In this document: piece by piece, positions 1 to 6,998 of the stretch | Layout: the number at the start of each line of letters is the position of its first letter | Numbering within the stretch: the stretch's first letter is position 1 | Source of the DNA: JBIOWF01 sp044868295 | GTDB lineage: Bacteria; Actinomycetota; Actinomycetes; Streptosporangiales; Streptosporangiaceae | Length of the DNA stretch: 32,156 nt | Assembly: GCA_044868295.1 (NCBI GenBank) | Contig: JBIOWF010000004.1 | Location: forward strand, 1 to 32,156 | Direction: 5' to 3' | The notes under the pieces: model-generated | Told to the model about the DNA's origin: nothing | Seen by the model: the letters and a program-made list of their open reading frames with translations, nothing else | The model's database searches: none | Made by a program: the position numbers and the translations under genes

Positions 1-1197
1 GGCCCGCTGCGAGACGAGCTCCTCGGCAAGCCGCGAGACACGGGCCAGCCGCTCGGCGACGACGTCCTCGGCGAGCTTGTTGTCGTACGTCGCCGCCTCG
101 GTGCCCTCCTCGTCGGAGTAGCCGAAGACGCCGATCACGTCGAGCCTCGCCTCTTCGAGGAACGCGACCAGCTCGTCGAACTGCTCCTGGGTCTCTCCAG
201 GGAAACCGGCGATGAAGTTGGAGCGCACGCCCGCCTCCGGCGCCCGCTCGCGGATCTGCTCCAGCAGGTCGAGAAAACGCTGCGGGTCGCCGAACCGGCG
301 CATCCTGCGCAGCACCGGGCCGCTGGCGTGCTGGAAGGACAGATCGAAGTACGGCGCGACGCCCTCGGTCGAGGCGATCACGTCGAGCAGCCCCGGCCGC
401 AGCTCGGCCGGCTGCAGATAGCTGACCCGGACCCGCTCGATGCCGTCGGTGCCGGCGAGTTCCGGCAGCAGCTTCTCCAGCGCCCGCAGATCGCCTAAGT
501 CCTTGCCGTACGACGTCGAGTTCTCACTCACGAGCACGAGCTCCTTGACGCCCTGCTCAGCCAGCCAGCGCGCCTCGGCGAGCAGCTCCTCGGGCCGCCT
601 GGAGACGTAGGCCCCGCGGAACGCGGGAATCGCGCAGAACGTGCAGCGGCGGTCGCAGCCTGATGCCAGCTTCAGCGAGGCCACCGGGCCGCCGGTCAGC
701 CGTTTCCGCAGCGTCCTGGGACCGCTGGCGGGCGCGATGCCCTCCGGCAGGGCGCCGTGACCGGGCACGTGGGCTTGGGCGGCCGAGCGCTCGACGGGGC
801 TGATGGGCAGCAGCGTCCGCCGGTCACGTGGCGTGTGCGGCTTGACGGCCCTGCCCGCCAGCACGTCGTCGAGGCGCTCTCCGATCGCCGTGTAGTCATC
901 GAAGGAGATCACTGCCGCGGCCTCGGGAAGCGCCTCGGCGAGCTGCTCGCCGTACCGTTCCGCCATGCACCCGGCGGCCACGACCTTGGCCCCGGAATCG
1001 GCGGCGGCGAGCAGCGTGTCGATCGAGTCCTTCTTCGCCGAATCGATGAAGCCACAGGTGTTGACGACGACGACGTCGGGGTCGTCGTCGCCCATCTGCC
1101 AGCCGGCAGCCTCAAGCCGCGCGGCGAGCTCCTCCGAGTCGACCTCGTTGCGTGCGCAACCCAGTGTGACCAGCGATACGGTTCGGCGAGAAGACAT
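1..1197 (-). CDS. rimO: Ribosomal protein S12 methylthiotransferase RimO (3' end outside window)
   Basis: Radical-SAM enzyme that adds a methylthio group to the conserved aspartate of ribosomal protein S12, using two iron-sulfur clusters. The ATG at 1197 opens MSSRRTVSLVTLGCARNEVD, the usual start of the family. The N-terminal UPF0004 domain shows its three cluster cysteines in LGCARN, NTCGFID and GCMAERY. The radical-SAM motif CDRRCTFC (CxxxCxxC) follows after about 170 residues. The frame is open for 399 codons to base 1, so the C-terminal TRAM domain and stop lie outside the window. It follows the RodZ-like gene by 29 bp on the same strand and is probably co-transcribed with it. RimO is preferred over MiaB because of the sequence around the radical-SAM motif and the ftsK neighbourhood. 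Confidence 0.95.
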   Translation of the reverse strand, partial: MSSRRTVSLVTLGCARNEVDSEELAARLEAAGWQMGDDDPDVVVVNTCGFIDSAKKDSIDTLLAAADSGAKVVAAGCMAERYGEQLAEALPEAAAVISFDDYTAIGERLDDVLAGRAVKPHTPRDRRTLLPISPVERSAAQAHVPGHGALPEGIAPASGPRTLRKRLTGGPVASLKLASGCDRRCTFCAIPAFRGAYVSRRPEELLAEARWLAEQGVKELVLVSENSTSYGKDLGDLRALEKLLPELAGTDGIERVRVSYLQPAELRPGLLDVIASTEGVAPYFDLSFQHASGPVLRRMRRFGDPQRFLDLLEQIRERAPEAGVRSNFIAGFPGETQEQFDELVAFLEEARLDVIGVFGYSDEEGTEAATYDNKLAEDVVAERLARVSRLAEELVSQRA

Positions 1198-1226
1198 GAT
1201 GAATCTACGGTATCGGGATTCGGCCA

Positions 1227-1967
1227 CTACCGTGGACGCGGGCTCCCGGGTCCGAATGTCCGCCGCACGGTCTGGCCGGTCTTGCCCAGAGTTCCGAGGT
1301 CCTCGCCATTGACCTCGAAGCGGACCGCACCGGCGTTACCGATGACGATCCGGACCTGGTCACGCGCCTTCCAGGTCGAGGCCTTGCCCCGCGCGATGGT
1401 GCCCTGGAAGAGCTGCTTGCCGTCCGCGTCGCGAACGTTGATCCAGGACGATTTCTTCGCGGTGGCCCTGACGACGACGAGGTCGCTCACGGCCTTGACC
1501 GGGTTACGCTCGGCCGCCGGCGACGGCCGCACGCTCGGCGCCGCCGGGCTCACCTGTGCCTTGGTCTCATCCGCCGACTCATCCGAACCACCCATGAGCC
1601 GCACGATGCCGAAGACCACCACGATCGCGAGCGCGACCCCCATGGCCATCGTCCAGTTGGGCGAACGTCGCTCGCGGATCTCGACCGAGCCGTCCAGCCT
1701 GAACACACTCGCCGCACGAACCGGCTCCTCGCTCCCGCCGTGCTGCTCGTCGAACTCGCGACCGATCACTTCAGGGTCGAGGCCGACGGCCTTCGCGATG
1801 GCGCGGACATGGCCGCGCATGTAGAAGACCGCTCCGGACGTGGTGGAGAAGTCATCCCGTTCTATCCCATAGATGATCGCCTCGCGGATACGTGTGCGGT
1901 GGCTCAACTGGGCCACCGTCAATCCCGCCTGCTGCCGGGCTTCCGACAAAGCCGCGCCAATGCTCAT
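1227..1967 (-). CDS. RodZ-like membrane-anchored helix-turn-helix protein
   Basis: A 246-residue bitopic protein. Residues 1-70 are an HTH_25/Xre-like domain (MSIGAALSEARQQAGLTVAQ, then YGIERDD and YMRGHVRAIAKAVGLD). A single membrane span lies at about 106-124 (WTMAMGVALAIVVVFGIV). A Ser/Pro/Ala-rich linker follows, then a C-terminal DUF4115 (RodZ_C) beta domain from about 160, with SSWINVRDADGKQLFQGT and a closing ...TVRRTFGPGSPRPR. The family links cell-shape or cell-envelope functions to the membrane; the HTH often does not act as a classical regulator. It lies between ftsK and rimO on the same strand, as in many actinomycetes. A purine-rich GAGAGGGGG lies 10 nt before the ATG, which supports this start. 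Whether it acts as RodZ in an organism with apical growth is unknown. Confidence 0.85.
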   Translation of the reverse strand: MSIGAALSEARQQAGLTVAQLSHRTRIREAIIYGIERDDFSTTSGAVFYMRGHVRAIAKAVGLDPEVIGREFDEQHGGSEEPVRAASVFRLDGSVEIRERRSPNWTMAMGVALAIVVVFGIVRLMGGSDESADETKAQVSPAAPSVRPSPAAERNPVKAVSDLVVVRATAKKSSWINVRDADGKQLFQGTIARGKASTWKARDQVRIVIGNAGAVRFEVNGEDLGTLGKTGQTVRRTFGPGSPRPR

Positions 1968-2007
1968 TGGCTTGCGCCCCCTCTCGGCTAGCCGCTCGCC
2001 GATGCCT

Positions 2008-2040
2008 GAGCAGGGATGTAGCCCCTAGTACCGCCTGCTC
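2008..2040 (-). terminator. Possible hairpin after ftsK
   Basis: Perfect 7-bp inverted repeat (GAGCAGG / CCTGCTC) with a 19-nt loop in the 148-bp gap between ftsK and the RodZ-like gene. No T-tract follows. It may be a weak terminator or a leader structure for the downstream genes. No convincing promoter was found in this gap. Confidence 0.3.
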
Positions 2041-2115
2041 GGACCTACTCGCATCGACGTTGCGTAGTTGGTCATATTCAAGCAGTAAGCGACTACTCGC
2101 AGTGAGGCGGGGTGG

Positions 2116-4638
2116 CTATTCGCCACGCAAGTCTGCGAGAAGCCCAGGGAGATCATCTGGCTTGACCAGGACCTCGCGCGCCTTGGACCCCTCACTCGGG
2201 CCGACGACGTTGCGGCTCTCCAGCAGGTCCATCAACCGGCCCGCCTTGGCGAAGCCGACCCGCAGCTTGCGCTGGAGCATCGAGGTGGAGCCGAACTGGG
2301 TCGACACGATCAGCTCGGCCGCCTGGACCAGCAGGTCGAGATCGTCGCCGATCTCCTCGTCGATCTCCCGCTTCGCGGCCGCGGGAGCGGCCACGTCGTC
2401 GCGGTACTCGACCTGCATCTGGGCCTTGCAGTGCGCGACGACCTCCGCGATCTCCTTCTCCGACACGAACGCGTTCTGCAGCCGCATCGGCTTGCTGGCG
2501 CCCATGGGCAGGAACAGCGCGTCGCCCTGGCCGACCAGTTTCTCGGCGCCCGGCTGGTCGAGGATGACCCGGGAGTCCGCGAGCGACGACGTCGCGAAGG
2601 CCAGCCGGGACGGCACGTTGGCCTTGATCAGGCCGGTGACGACGTCGACCGAGGGTCGCTGGGTGGCGATGACCAGGTGAATGCCGGCGGCCCGGGCCAA
2701 CTGCGTGATGCGGACGATCGAGTCCTCGACGTCGCGCGGGGCGACCATCATCAGGTCGGCCAGCTCGTCGACGATCACCAGCAGGTAGGGATAGGGCTGG
2801 TAGACCCGCTCGCTGCCCGGTGGCGGCACCAGCTTGCCCGCCCGGACGGCCTTGTTGAAATCGTCGACATGGCGGAAGCCGCTGGCCGCCAGGTCGTCGT
2901 AGCGCCGGTCCATCTCGCCGACGACCCATTCCAGGGCCTCCGCGGCCTTCTTCGGGTTCGTGATGATCGGCGTGATGAGGTGGGGGATGCCCTCGTAGGT
3001 GTTGAGCTCGACCCGCTTGGGGTCGACCAGCACCATCCGGACCTCGTCGGGCGTCGAGCGCATGAGGACCGACGTGATCAGACCGTTGATGCAGGTCGAC
3101 TTGCCGGCGCCGGTGGCGCCCGCGATGAGGATGTGCGGCATCTTGGCCAGGTTGGCCACGATCGTGCGGCCCTCGACGTCTTTGCCCAATCCCACGATCA
3201 TCGGGTGGTGATCGGCCTGGGCCACCTGCGAGCGCAGAACGTCGCCCAGGGACACGAGGTCCTTGTCGGTGTTGGGAATCTCCACCCCGATCGCCGACTT
3301 GCCGGGAATCGGGGACAGAATCCGAACGTCGGCGGATTTGACGGCGTAGGCGATGTTCTTGGTCAGCGCGGTGACCTTCTCGACCTTGACCGCCGGACCC
3401 AGCTCGATCTCGTAACGCGTGACCGTGGGACCGCGGGTGAAGCCGATGACCTGCGCGTCGATGGCGAACTGCTCCAGCACGCTGGTCAGCGCGTTCACCA
3501 CGATGGTGTTGGCCTTGGTCTGCGGTTTGGGCGCGCTGCCGGGCCGCAGCATCGCCGAGTCCGGCAGTGTGTACGGCCCGGCCTGCGGGGAGAGCACGAG
3601 CTGCTCGACCTTGCGGGGCGCCGGAGTGGGCAGCGGCGGCTGCGACGGGGACTTCGCCGCCGGCGGCTCGGGCTCCTCGTCCACGAGCCCCGGGACCATC
3701 TCCGGCGATTGCCCGGCGTCCGCCTGGTCCTTCTCGGTGATGACCGGAGTGTCATAGGGCGGATCACCCTCACGTGCGGGAGAAGGCTGGGCGCTCTTGC
3801 GCGAACGCCGTACGGGCTTCTTGGCGGCGGAGGGCTCGGCCGTCGCCGGGGGCCGCTGGAACAGCATGTGCCGGATCTCGGCCAGCCGTTCGGGGACGCG
3901 GTGGACCGGGGTCGCGGTGATCACCAGGACGCCGAACCCGGCCAGCATCAGCAAGAGCGGGATGGTGATGAACGCCGGCAGGATGCTCGACGGCGGGGCC
4001 GAGACGATGAAGCCGAGCATGCCGCCCGCGGCCGACACCTTGTCCATCCCATCGCCCGCCCCGCCGGACGGGTACGGCGTGTTGTGCGCCACGTGGACGA
4101 TCCCGAGGAAGCCCGCGAGCAGCGCCGTCCAGCCGATGATCATGCGGCCGGTCTCGGCGTTCTGGTCGGGGTGCCGCAGGAGCCGCCAGGCGAGCAGGGC
4201 CAGCAGGACGGGTACGGACCAGGTCAGCGATCCGACCGTCCCCCGGACCACCGCGTCGACCACCTCCGCGACCCCGCTCTTTGCGTCACGCCAGGTCATC
4301 GTGGCGAGGACGATGGAACCGGCGAGCACGGAGAGGCCCAACCCGTCACGCCGGTGCGCCGGATCCAGGTCGCGGGCGCCCTGCCCCAGCGCCCGAACGG
4401 CGCCGCCCATGCCGTGCGCGAGCAGCAGCCACAGGCCGATGACCAGCTTGCCGATCATCATGAAGACCCAGCTGATCGGGTCCTGACCGGTCGCGATCGG
4501 GCGCTTCGGGGACGACTTCGCAGCGGACCCGCCACGGGTGCGCGAGCCTGCCGGGGCCTTCTTCGCGGAAGCAGCACGGGACCCGGTGCGCGCAGTCGGG
4601 CGCTTCCCGGAGCCATTTCCGGACGTACGGGTGGCCAT
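2116..4638 (-). CDS. ftsK: DNA translocase FtsK/SpoIIIE
   Basis: Septal ATP-driven DNA pump that clears chromosome ends during division or sporulation septation. The chosen ATG at 4638 gives MATRTSGNGSGKRPTARTGS, a Lys/Arg-rich tail usual in actinobacterial FtsK. An in-frame GTG at 4665 would add nine residues but has no ribosome-binding site. Residues of about 50-240 contain several membrane spans, followed by a Pro-rich linker. The motor carries Walker A GATGAGKS near residue 510 and Walker B LLVIVDELADLM about 110 residues later. The C-terminal gamma winged helix (STSMLQRKLRVGFAKAGRLM), which reads KOPS-type polar sequences, is present. The length of about 840 aa is normal. The IclR remnant lies just upstream; in related genomes rnj and dapA are the usual neighbours. 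Confidence 0.97.
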   Translation of the reverse strand: MATRTSGNGSGKRPTARTGSRAASAKKAPAGSRTRGGSAAKSSPKRPIATGQDPISWVFMMIGKLVIGLWLLLAHGMGGAVRALGQGARDLDPAHRRDGLGLSVLAGSIVLATMTWRDAKSGVAEVVDAVVRGTVGSLTWSVPVLLALLAWRLLRHPDQNAETGRMIIGWTALLAGFLGIVHVAHNTPYPSGGAGDGMDKVSAAGGMLGFIVSAPPSSILPAFITIPLLLMLAGFGVLVITATPVHRVPERLAEIRHMLFQRPPATAEPSAAKKPVRRSRKSAQPSPAREGDPPYDTPVITEKDQADAGQSPEMVPGLVDEEPEPPAAKSPSQPPLPTPAPRKVEQLVLSPQAGPYTLPDSAMLRPGSAPKPQTKANTIVVNALTSVLEQFAIDAQVIGFTRGPTVTRYEIELGPAVKVEKVTALTKNIAYAVKSADVRILSPIPGKSAIGVEIPNTDKDLVSLGDVLRSQVAQADHHPMIVGLGKDVEGRTIVANLAKMPHILIAGATGAGKSTCINGLITSVLMRSTPDEVRMVLVDPKRVELNTYEGIPHLITPIITNPKKAAEALEWVVGEMDRRYDDLAASGFRHVDDFNKAVRAGKLVPPPGSERVYQPYPYLLVIVDELADLMMVAPRDVEDSIVRITQLARAAGIHLVIATQRPSVDVVTGLIKANVPSRLAFATSSLADSRVILDQPGAEKLVGQGDALFLPMGASKPMRLQNAFVSEKEIAEVVAHCKAQMQVEYRDDVAAPAAAKREIDEEIGDDLDLLVQAAELIVSTQFGSTSMLQRKLRVGFAKAGRLMDLLESRNVVGPSEGSKAREVLVKPDDLPGLLADLRGE

Positions 4639-4707
4639 GATGCCGAAGGTACCGGGGAGGCCCACCGATGCCGAGGAGGCTCGCCGAACCGGGTGACAGG
4701 CGGCCGG

Positions 4708-4862
4708 TCAGCCCGCGGCGAGCGCGCTGAGGAGCGGCGAACGCACGGGACCTCGCGGGCGGCGGCGACCACCTCCGGCGCGAAATCCTCGATCGCGTCG
4801 CGGTCGACGTCCATCACGAGGGCGGAGATCGAGATTCCGCCGAGGACCCGGCGCCCGCGTCG
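4708..4862 (-). pseudogene. C-terminal remnant of an IclR-family regulator
   Basis: Minus-strand translation of 4862-4745 gives RRVLGGISISALVMDVDRD followed by AIEDFAPEVVAAAREV. This matches the pattern at the end of IclR effector domains (small-residue strand, short loop, final helix). The frame stops upstream at 4869-4871, and no helix-turn-helix or start remains, so about 200 residues are missing. A change of frame near 4735 would give RSPLLSALAAG then TGA at 4708, a plausible original end. The 5' side abuts the truncated kinase at about 4853-4862, so one deletion probably removed the 5' halves of both divergent genes and their shared promoter. IclR regulators often control sugar-acid catabolism, which fits the neighbours. 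Family assignment rests on pattern recognition only. Confidence 0.65.
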
Positions 4863-5657
4863 CGCTGGTCAGCAGGGTGGGACGCGACGAGTTCGGCGAG
4901 CGGCTGATCGGCTTCGCCGCCGCGCGGGGGGGTGGACACGCGCTGGATCAGCCGCGGCGACGGATCGACGGGGGCCTACGCGGTCGGCGCCGACCCCTCG
5001 GGCGAGCGGGCCTTCGCCTACATGCGGTATGGCAGCGCGGCCTCCAGAATGACCGCCGAGGACGTCGACCGCTCCCCCGCCGCGCGAGCGCGCGTGCTGG
5101 TGGTGGGCGGCATCACGGCCGCTCTGTCGGACTCGTGCGCGGATGCCGTACGGCACGCCGCGGAGAGGGCGCACGCGGCCGGTGGGATCGTCGTTTACGA
5201 CCCGAACTTCCGCTCCCGCCTGACCTCCAGGCAAGCCGCCCGCGCCGTGCTCGACGCGGTCGCCCCTTACACCACGCTGCTGAAGATCTCCTCTCCCGGC
5301 GACAGCTCGGCGCTGCTCGGGACAGCCGATCCGGACGAGACGATCAAGATCTGCCGGGACCTGGGGGCCGCCGCGGTCGCGGTCACCCAGGGGCCGGACG
5401 GCGTCCTGCTCGATTCCGGCGACGGCGTCCGGATCACCGTCCCCGCCGTCCCGGCCGCGACGGTCGTCGACCAGACGGGGGCGGGCGACAACTTCACCGG
5501 CGCGCTCGCCGCCTGGCTCGCCCGCGGCGCGACGCTGCCGACGGCGGTGAGGGCCGGTACGGCTGCCGCCTCCATCTCCCTGGCGGGCCAGGGCGGAACC
5601 GGCCGGGTCGCGACCCCTGCCGAGATCGAGGAGCTCCTACGCGCCCACCCCTGTTGA
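4853..5657 (+). pseudogene. PfkB-family sugar-acid kinase, 5'-truncated and frameshifted (2-keto-3-deoxygluconate kinase-like)
   Basis: From 4853 one frame reads ARVALVSRVGRDEFGERLIG, the second conserved block of PfkB/ribokinase-family kinases. After a seven-G run at 4926-4932 the sequence continues one frame over as VDTRWISRGDGSTGAYAV. Six Gs would restore a single frame. The rest is well preserved, including VVYDPNFRSRL and the C-terminal signature DQTGAGDNFTGALAAWL with its catalytic Asp. The start and the first 35-40 residues, with the GG-containing substrate block, are missing, and no start precedes the remnant. The intact enzyme would phosphorylate KDG or a similar acid, in line with the nearby uronate genes. 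A GTG at 4932 could still yield a 241-residue fragment, but it would lack the sugar-binding lid. The extra G could be a sequencing error; the 5' truncation could not. Confidence 0.8.
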
Positions 5658-5690
5658 AGGGTCCCCTGCTGAAGAGCCCCTGTAGAGGCG
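5648..5690 (+). repeat. Three degenerate 14-15-bp tandem units across the kinase stop codon
   Basis: Units are CCCCTGTTGAAGGGT (5648-5662), CCCCTGCTGAAGAG (5663-5676) and CCCCTGTAGAGGCG (5677-5690). The kinase stop TGA at 5655-5657 is inside the first unit, so the repeat starts in the last codons and runs into the 3' flank. Confidence 0.7.
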
Positions 5691-5697
5691 CCTTCAG
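5669..5697 (+). terminator. Imperfect hairpin after the kinase remnant
   Basis: CTGAAG (5669-5674) pairs with CTTCAG (5692-5697), and inside it GCC pairs with GGC around a short loop. It lies between convergent genes. There is no T-tract, as is common in high-GC actinobacteria. Confidence 0.4.
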
Positions 5698-5744
5698 TCG
5701 AGGCCCGGCGGGCAGCATCGGCGCCCGCTGGGTCGTCTCCGGAG

Positions 5745-5773
5745 GTCGTGACTCGTTTCTCGTGGGTCACGAC
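5745..5773 (-). terminator. Hairpin spanning the stop codon of the uronate dehydrogenase
   Basis: Perfect 8-bp arms GTCGTGAC (5745-5752) and GTCACGAC (5766-5773) with a 13-nt loop. The udh stop at 5767-5769 lies within one arm. It could end transcription in either direction between the convergent kinase remnant and udh. Confidence 0.45.
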
Positions 5774-6543
5774 TCGATCACGCGGCCACCGAGCCAGGCG
5801 TGTTCCGGATCAGCAGGGTCCAGCACGGGAAAGTCCGCCGCGTACGCCTCGGCGTCGTCCTGAGGGTGGTATCCGAGCGCCCGGCCCGGCCCGAGGTCGA
5901 ACCAGCCGCGGGTGTTGGCCGACATGCCCCACACGATGGTGTGGGAGAAGTCCGGCGCGGTGAGGCAGGCGTGCGCCAGCCGTACCATGTCGCCGGGGCT
6001 GAGCCAGGTGGACAGCATTCTGGGTGTGCGCGGAGACGACACGCACGAGCCGATCCTGAGCATCGCCACCCGCATGCCGTACCGGTCTGCGTAGTAGCGG
6101 CCGAGCGCTTCGCCGTACACCTTGGAAACCCCGTACAGCGAGTCGGGGCGGGCGGGCAGGTCCGGGGCCAGCGGTTGCTCTTGGCGGCGACTGAATCCGA
6201 CCGCGTGGTTGCTGCTGCTGAAGATGAAACGCTCCACCCCGGCGAGGCGGGCCGCCTCCAGCACGCGGTAGGTGCCCTCGATGTTGGCGGTCAGCGTCTC
6301 CCCGAAGGACGCGGACGGCGCCGCGGCCCCGGCGAGGTGGATCACGGCGGTGACCCCGTCCATCGCCGCTTTCAGCACCGCCGGGTCGTTGATGTCGCCG
6401 ACCACCGACGGGCAGCCCTCGACGGGGACGCGGTCGAGCAGGCGCAGGCGGTGGCCCAGAGCCGGGAGGCCCTGGTGCAGAAAGGTGCCGACGGTGCCCG
6501 CGGCGCCGGTGATGAGGACCGTCGCTCGTTCTGTGACTGCCAT
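5767..6543 (-). CDS. udh: NAD-dependent uronate dehydrogenase-like SDR
   Basis: Extended short-chain dehydrogenase of 258 residues, predicted to oxidise D-glucuronate or D-galacturonate to the aldarolactone with NAD+, the first step of oxidative uronate breakdown. The ATG at 6543 has GGAAGGAC 5 nt upstream; longer frames with upstream starts run through a tandem repeat and are unlikely. The N-terminus has the Rossmann motif TGAAGTVG (residues 12-19). SSSNHAVGF at 109-117 matches the distinctive SSNH block of bacterial uronate dehydrogenases, and YGVSK gives catalytic Tyr137 and Lys141. Length matches the Agrobacterium enzyme (about 265 aa). It is divergent from a dioxovalerate dehydrogenase 455 bp away. 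The matching dehydratase is absent from the window, so the pathway is completed elsewhere or is broken. Another sugar epimerase/dehydrogenase activity is possible but less likely. Confidence 0.8.
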   Translation of the reverse strand: MAVTERATVLITGAAGTVGTFLHQGLPALGHRLRLLDRVPVEGCPSVVGDINDPAVLKAAMDGVTAVIHLAGAAAPSASFGETLTANIEGTYRVLEAARLAGVERFIFSSSNHAVGFSRRQEQPLAPDLPARPDSLYGVSKVYGEALGRYYADRYGMRVAMLRIGSCVSSPRTPRMLSTWLSPGDMVRLAHACLTAPDFSHTIVWGMSANTRGWFDLGPGRALGYHPQDDAEAYAADFPVLDPADPEHAWLGGRVIES

Positions 6544-6653
6544 GATGCGTCCTTCCGCCAGACCCGCCGTCCGGTACGGCCCCGCCCGCCGGTGACGGGA
6601 ACCCGGGCGAGCTCGTTCGACAACGCGTTCTTGAGTGTGTTGTTTCTTGGGCA

Positions 6654-6666
6654 CGTTTCCGAAACG
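6654..6666. promoter_or_regulatory. 13-bp palindrome, possible IclR- or LacI-type operator
   Basis: CGTTTCCGAAACG is a perfect inverted repeat around one central base, 111 bp before the udh start. Known IclR-family sites such as KdgR boxes have GAAAC/GTTTC half-sites. An IclR remnant lies in the same locus, so this may be its former operator. LacI-type binding is equally possible. Confidence 0.45.
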
Positions 6667-6695
6667 CGGCGTGAGCCGCCATTGGCCGTCTTCCA

Positions 6696-6772
6696 CTGTG
6701 CCCGGATCCACTGTGCCCGGATCCGCTGTGCCCGGATCCGCTTGGGCATCGGTCTGCTTGGGCATCGGTTCG
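6696..6772. repeat. Tandem repeats: 3 x 15 bp followed by 2 x 16 bp
   Basis: CTGTGCCCGGATCC plus A or G occurs three times in a row (6696-6710, 6711-6725, 6726-6740), with only the last base varying. CTTGGGCATCGGT plus three bases then occurs twice (6741-6756, 6757-6772). Both blocks sit in the udh upstream region. Unit lengths and the absence of spacers rule out a CRISPR array. Confidence 0.85.
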
Positions 6773-6806
6773 CTTCCCCGCCACGATGTCGCACCATAGC
6801 GGGGTT

Positions 6807-6825
6807 ATGGTATGTCACATACCAT
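6807..6825. promoter_or_regulatory. Perfect 19-bp dyad, likely GntR/FadR-type operator
   Basis: ATGGTATGTCACATACCAT consists of two perfect 9-bp arms around one C. GntR regulators of the FadR (FCD) class bind sites with the core TNGTNNNACNA, and this dyad resembles that type. It lies in the divergent udh/dehydrogenase gap and could control either gene. The GntR regulators in this window are of HutC, tandem-domain and MocR types, so the cognate protein is probably elsewhere. Confidence 0.6.
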
Positions 6826-6998
6826 TTGGAGGACTTCTGACTTTGGCTAGGCTCGGAACGCGACCCGGCGCACCCCAGCCCCGCCATGACGGCCGCCACA
6901 GCCGAAAGAGCCGCTGGGTTCGCTTCTATCACGCGGGCCTTCTCCGCCACCCGCGACACGGCCACACCCCGCGCCGCGATCGATTGGAGACACATTCG

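Larger units (their letters stand above)
6544..6998. other. 455-bp divergent control region between udh and the dioxovalerate dehydrogenase
   Basis: No gene is supported here, although frames are open across it on both strands. It contains the udh ribosome-binding site, a 13-bp palindrome (6654-6666), two tandem-repeat blocks (6696-6772), a 19-bp dyad (6807-6825) and about 170 bp without recognisable structure before the dehydrogenase start. No clear -35/-10 pair could be assigned for either gene. Confidence 0.6.

Noticed and set aside
2431..5052. Very long plus-strand open frame opposite ftsK
   Set aside because: Antisense shadow of ftsK, with Arg/Gly/Asp-rich composition and no domain.
6696..6772. 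Possible CRISPR-like array
   Set aside because: Units of 15-16 bp are directly adjacent, without spacers, and no cas genes are present.
6786..6998. N-terminal extension of the dioxovalerate dehydrogenase from an upstream ATG
   Set aside because: The added 71 residues lack family similarity and would place the 19-bp dyad inside the coding region; ATG 6999 has a ribosome-binding site.
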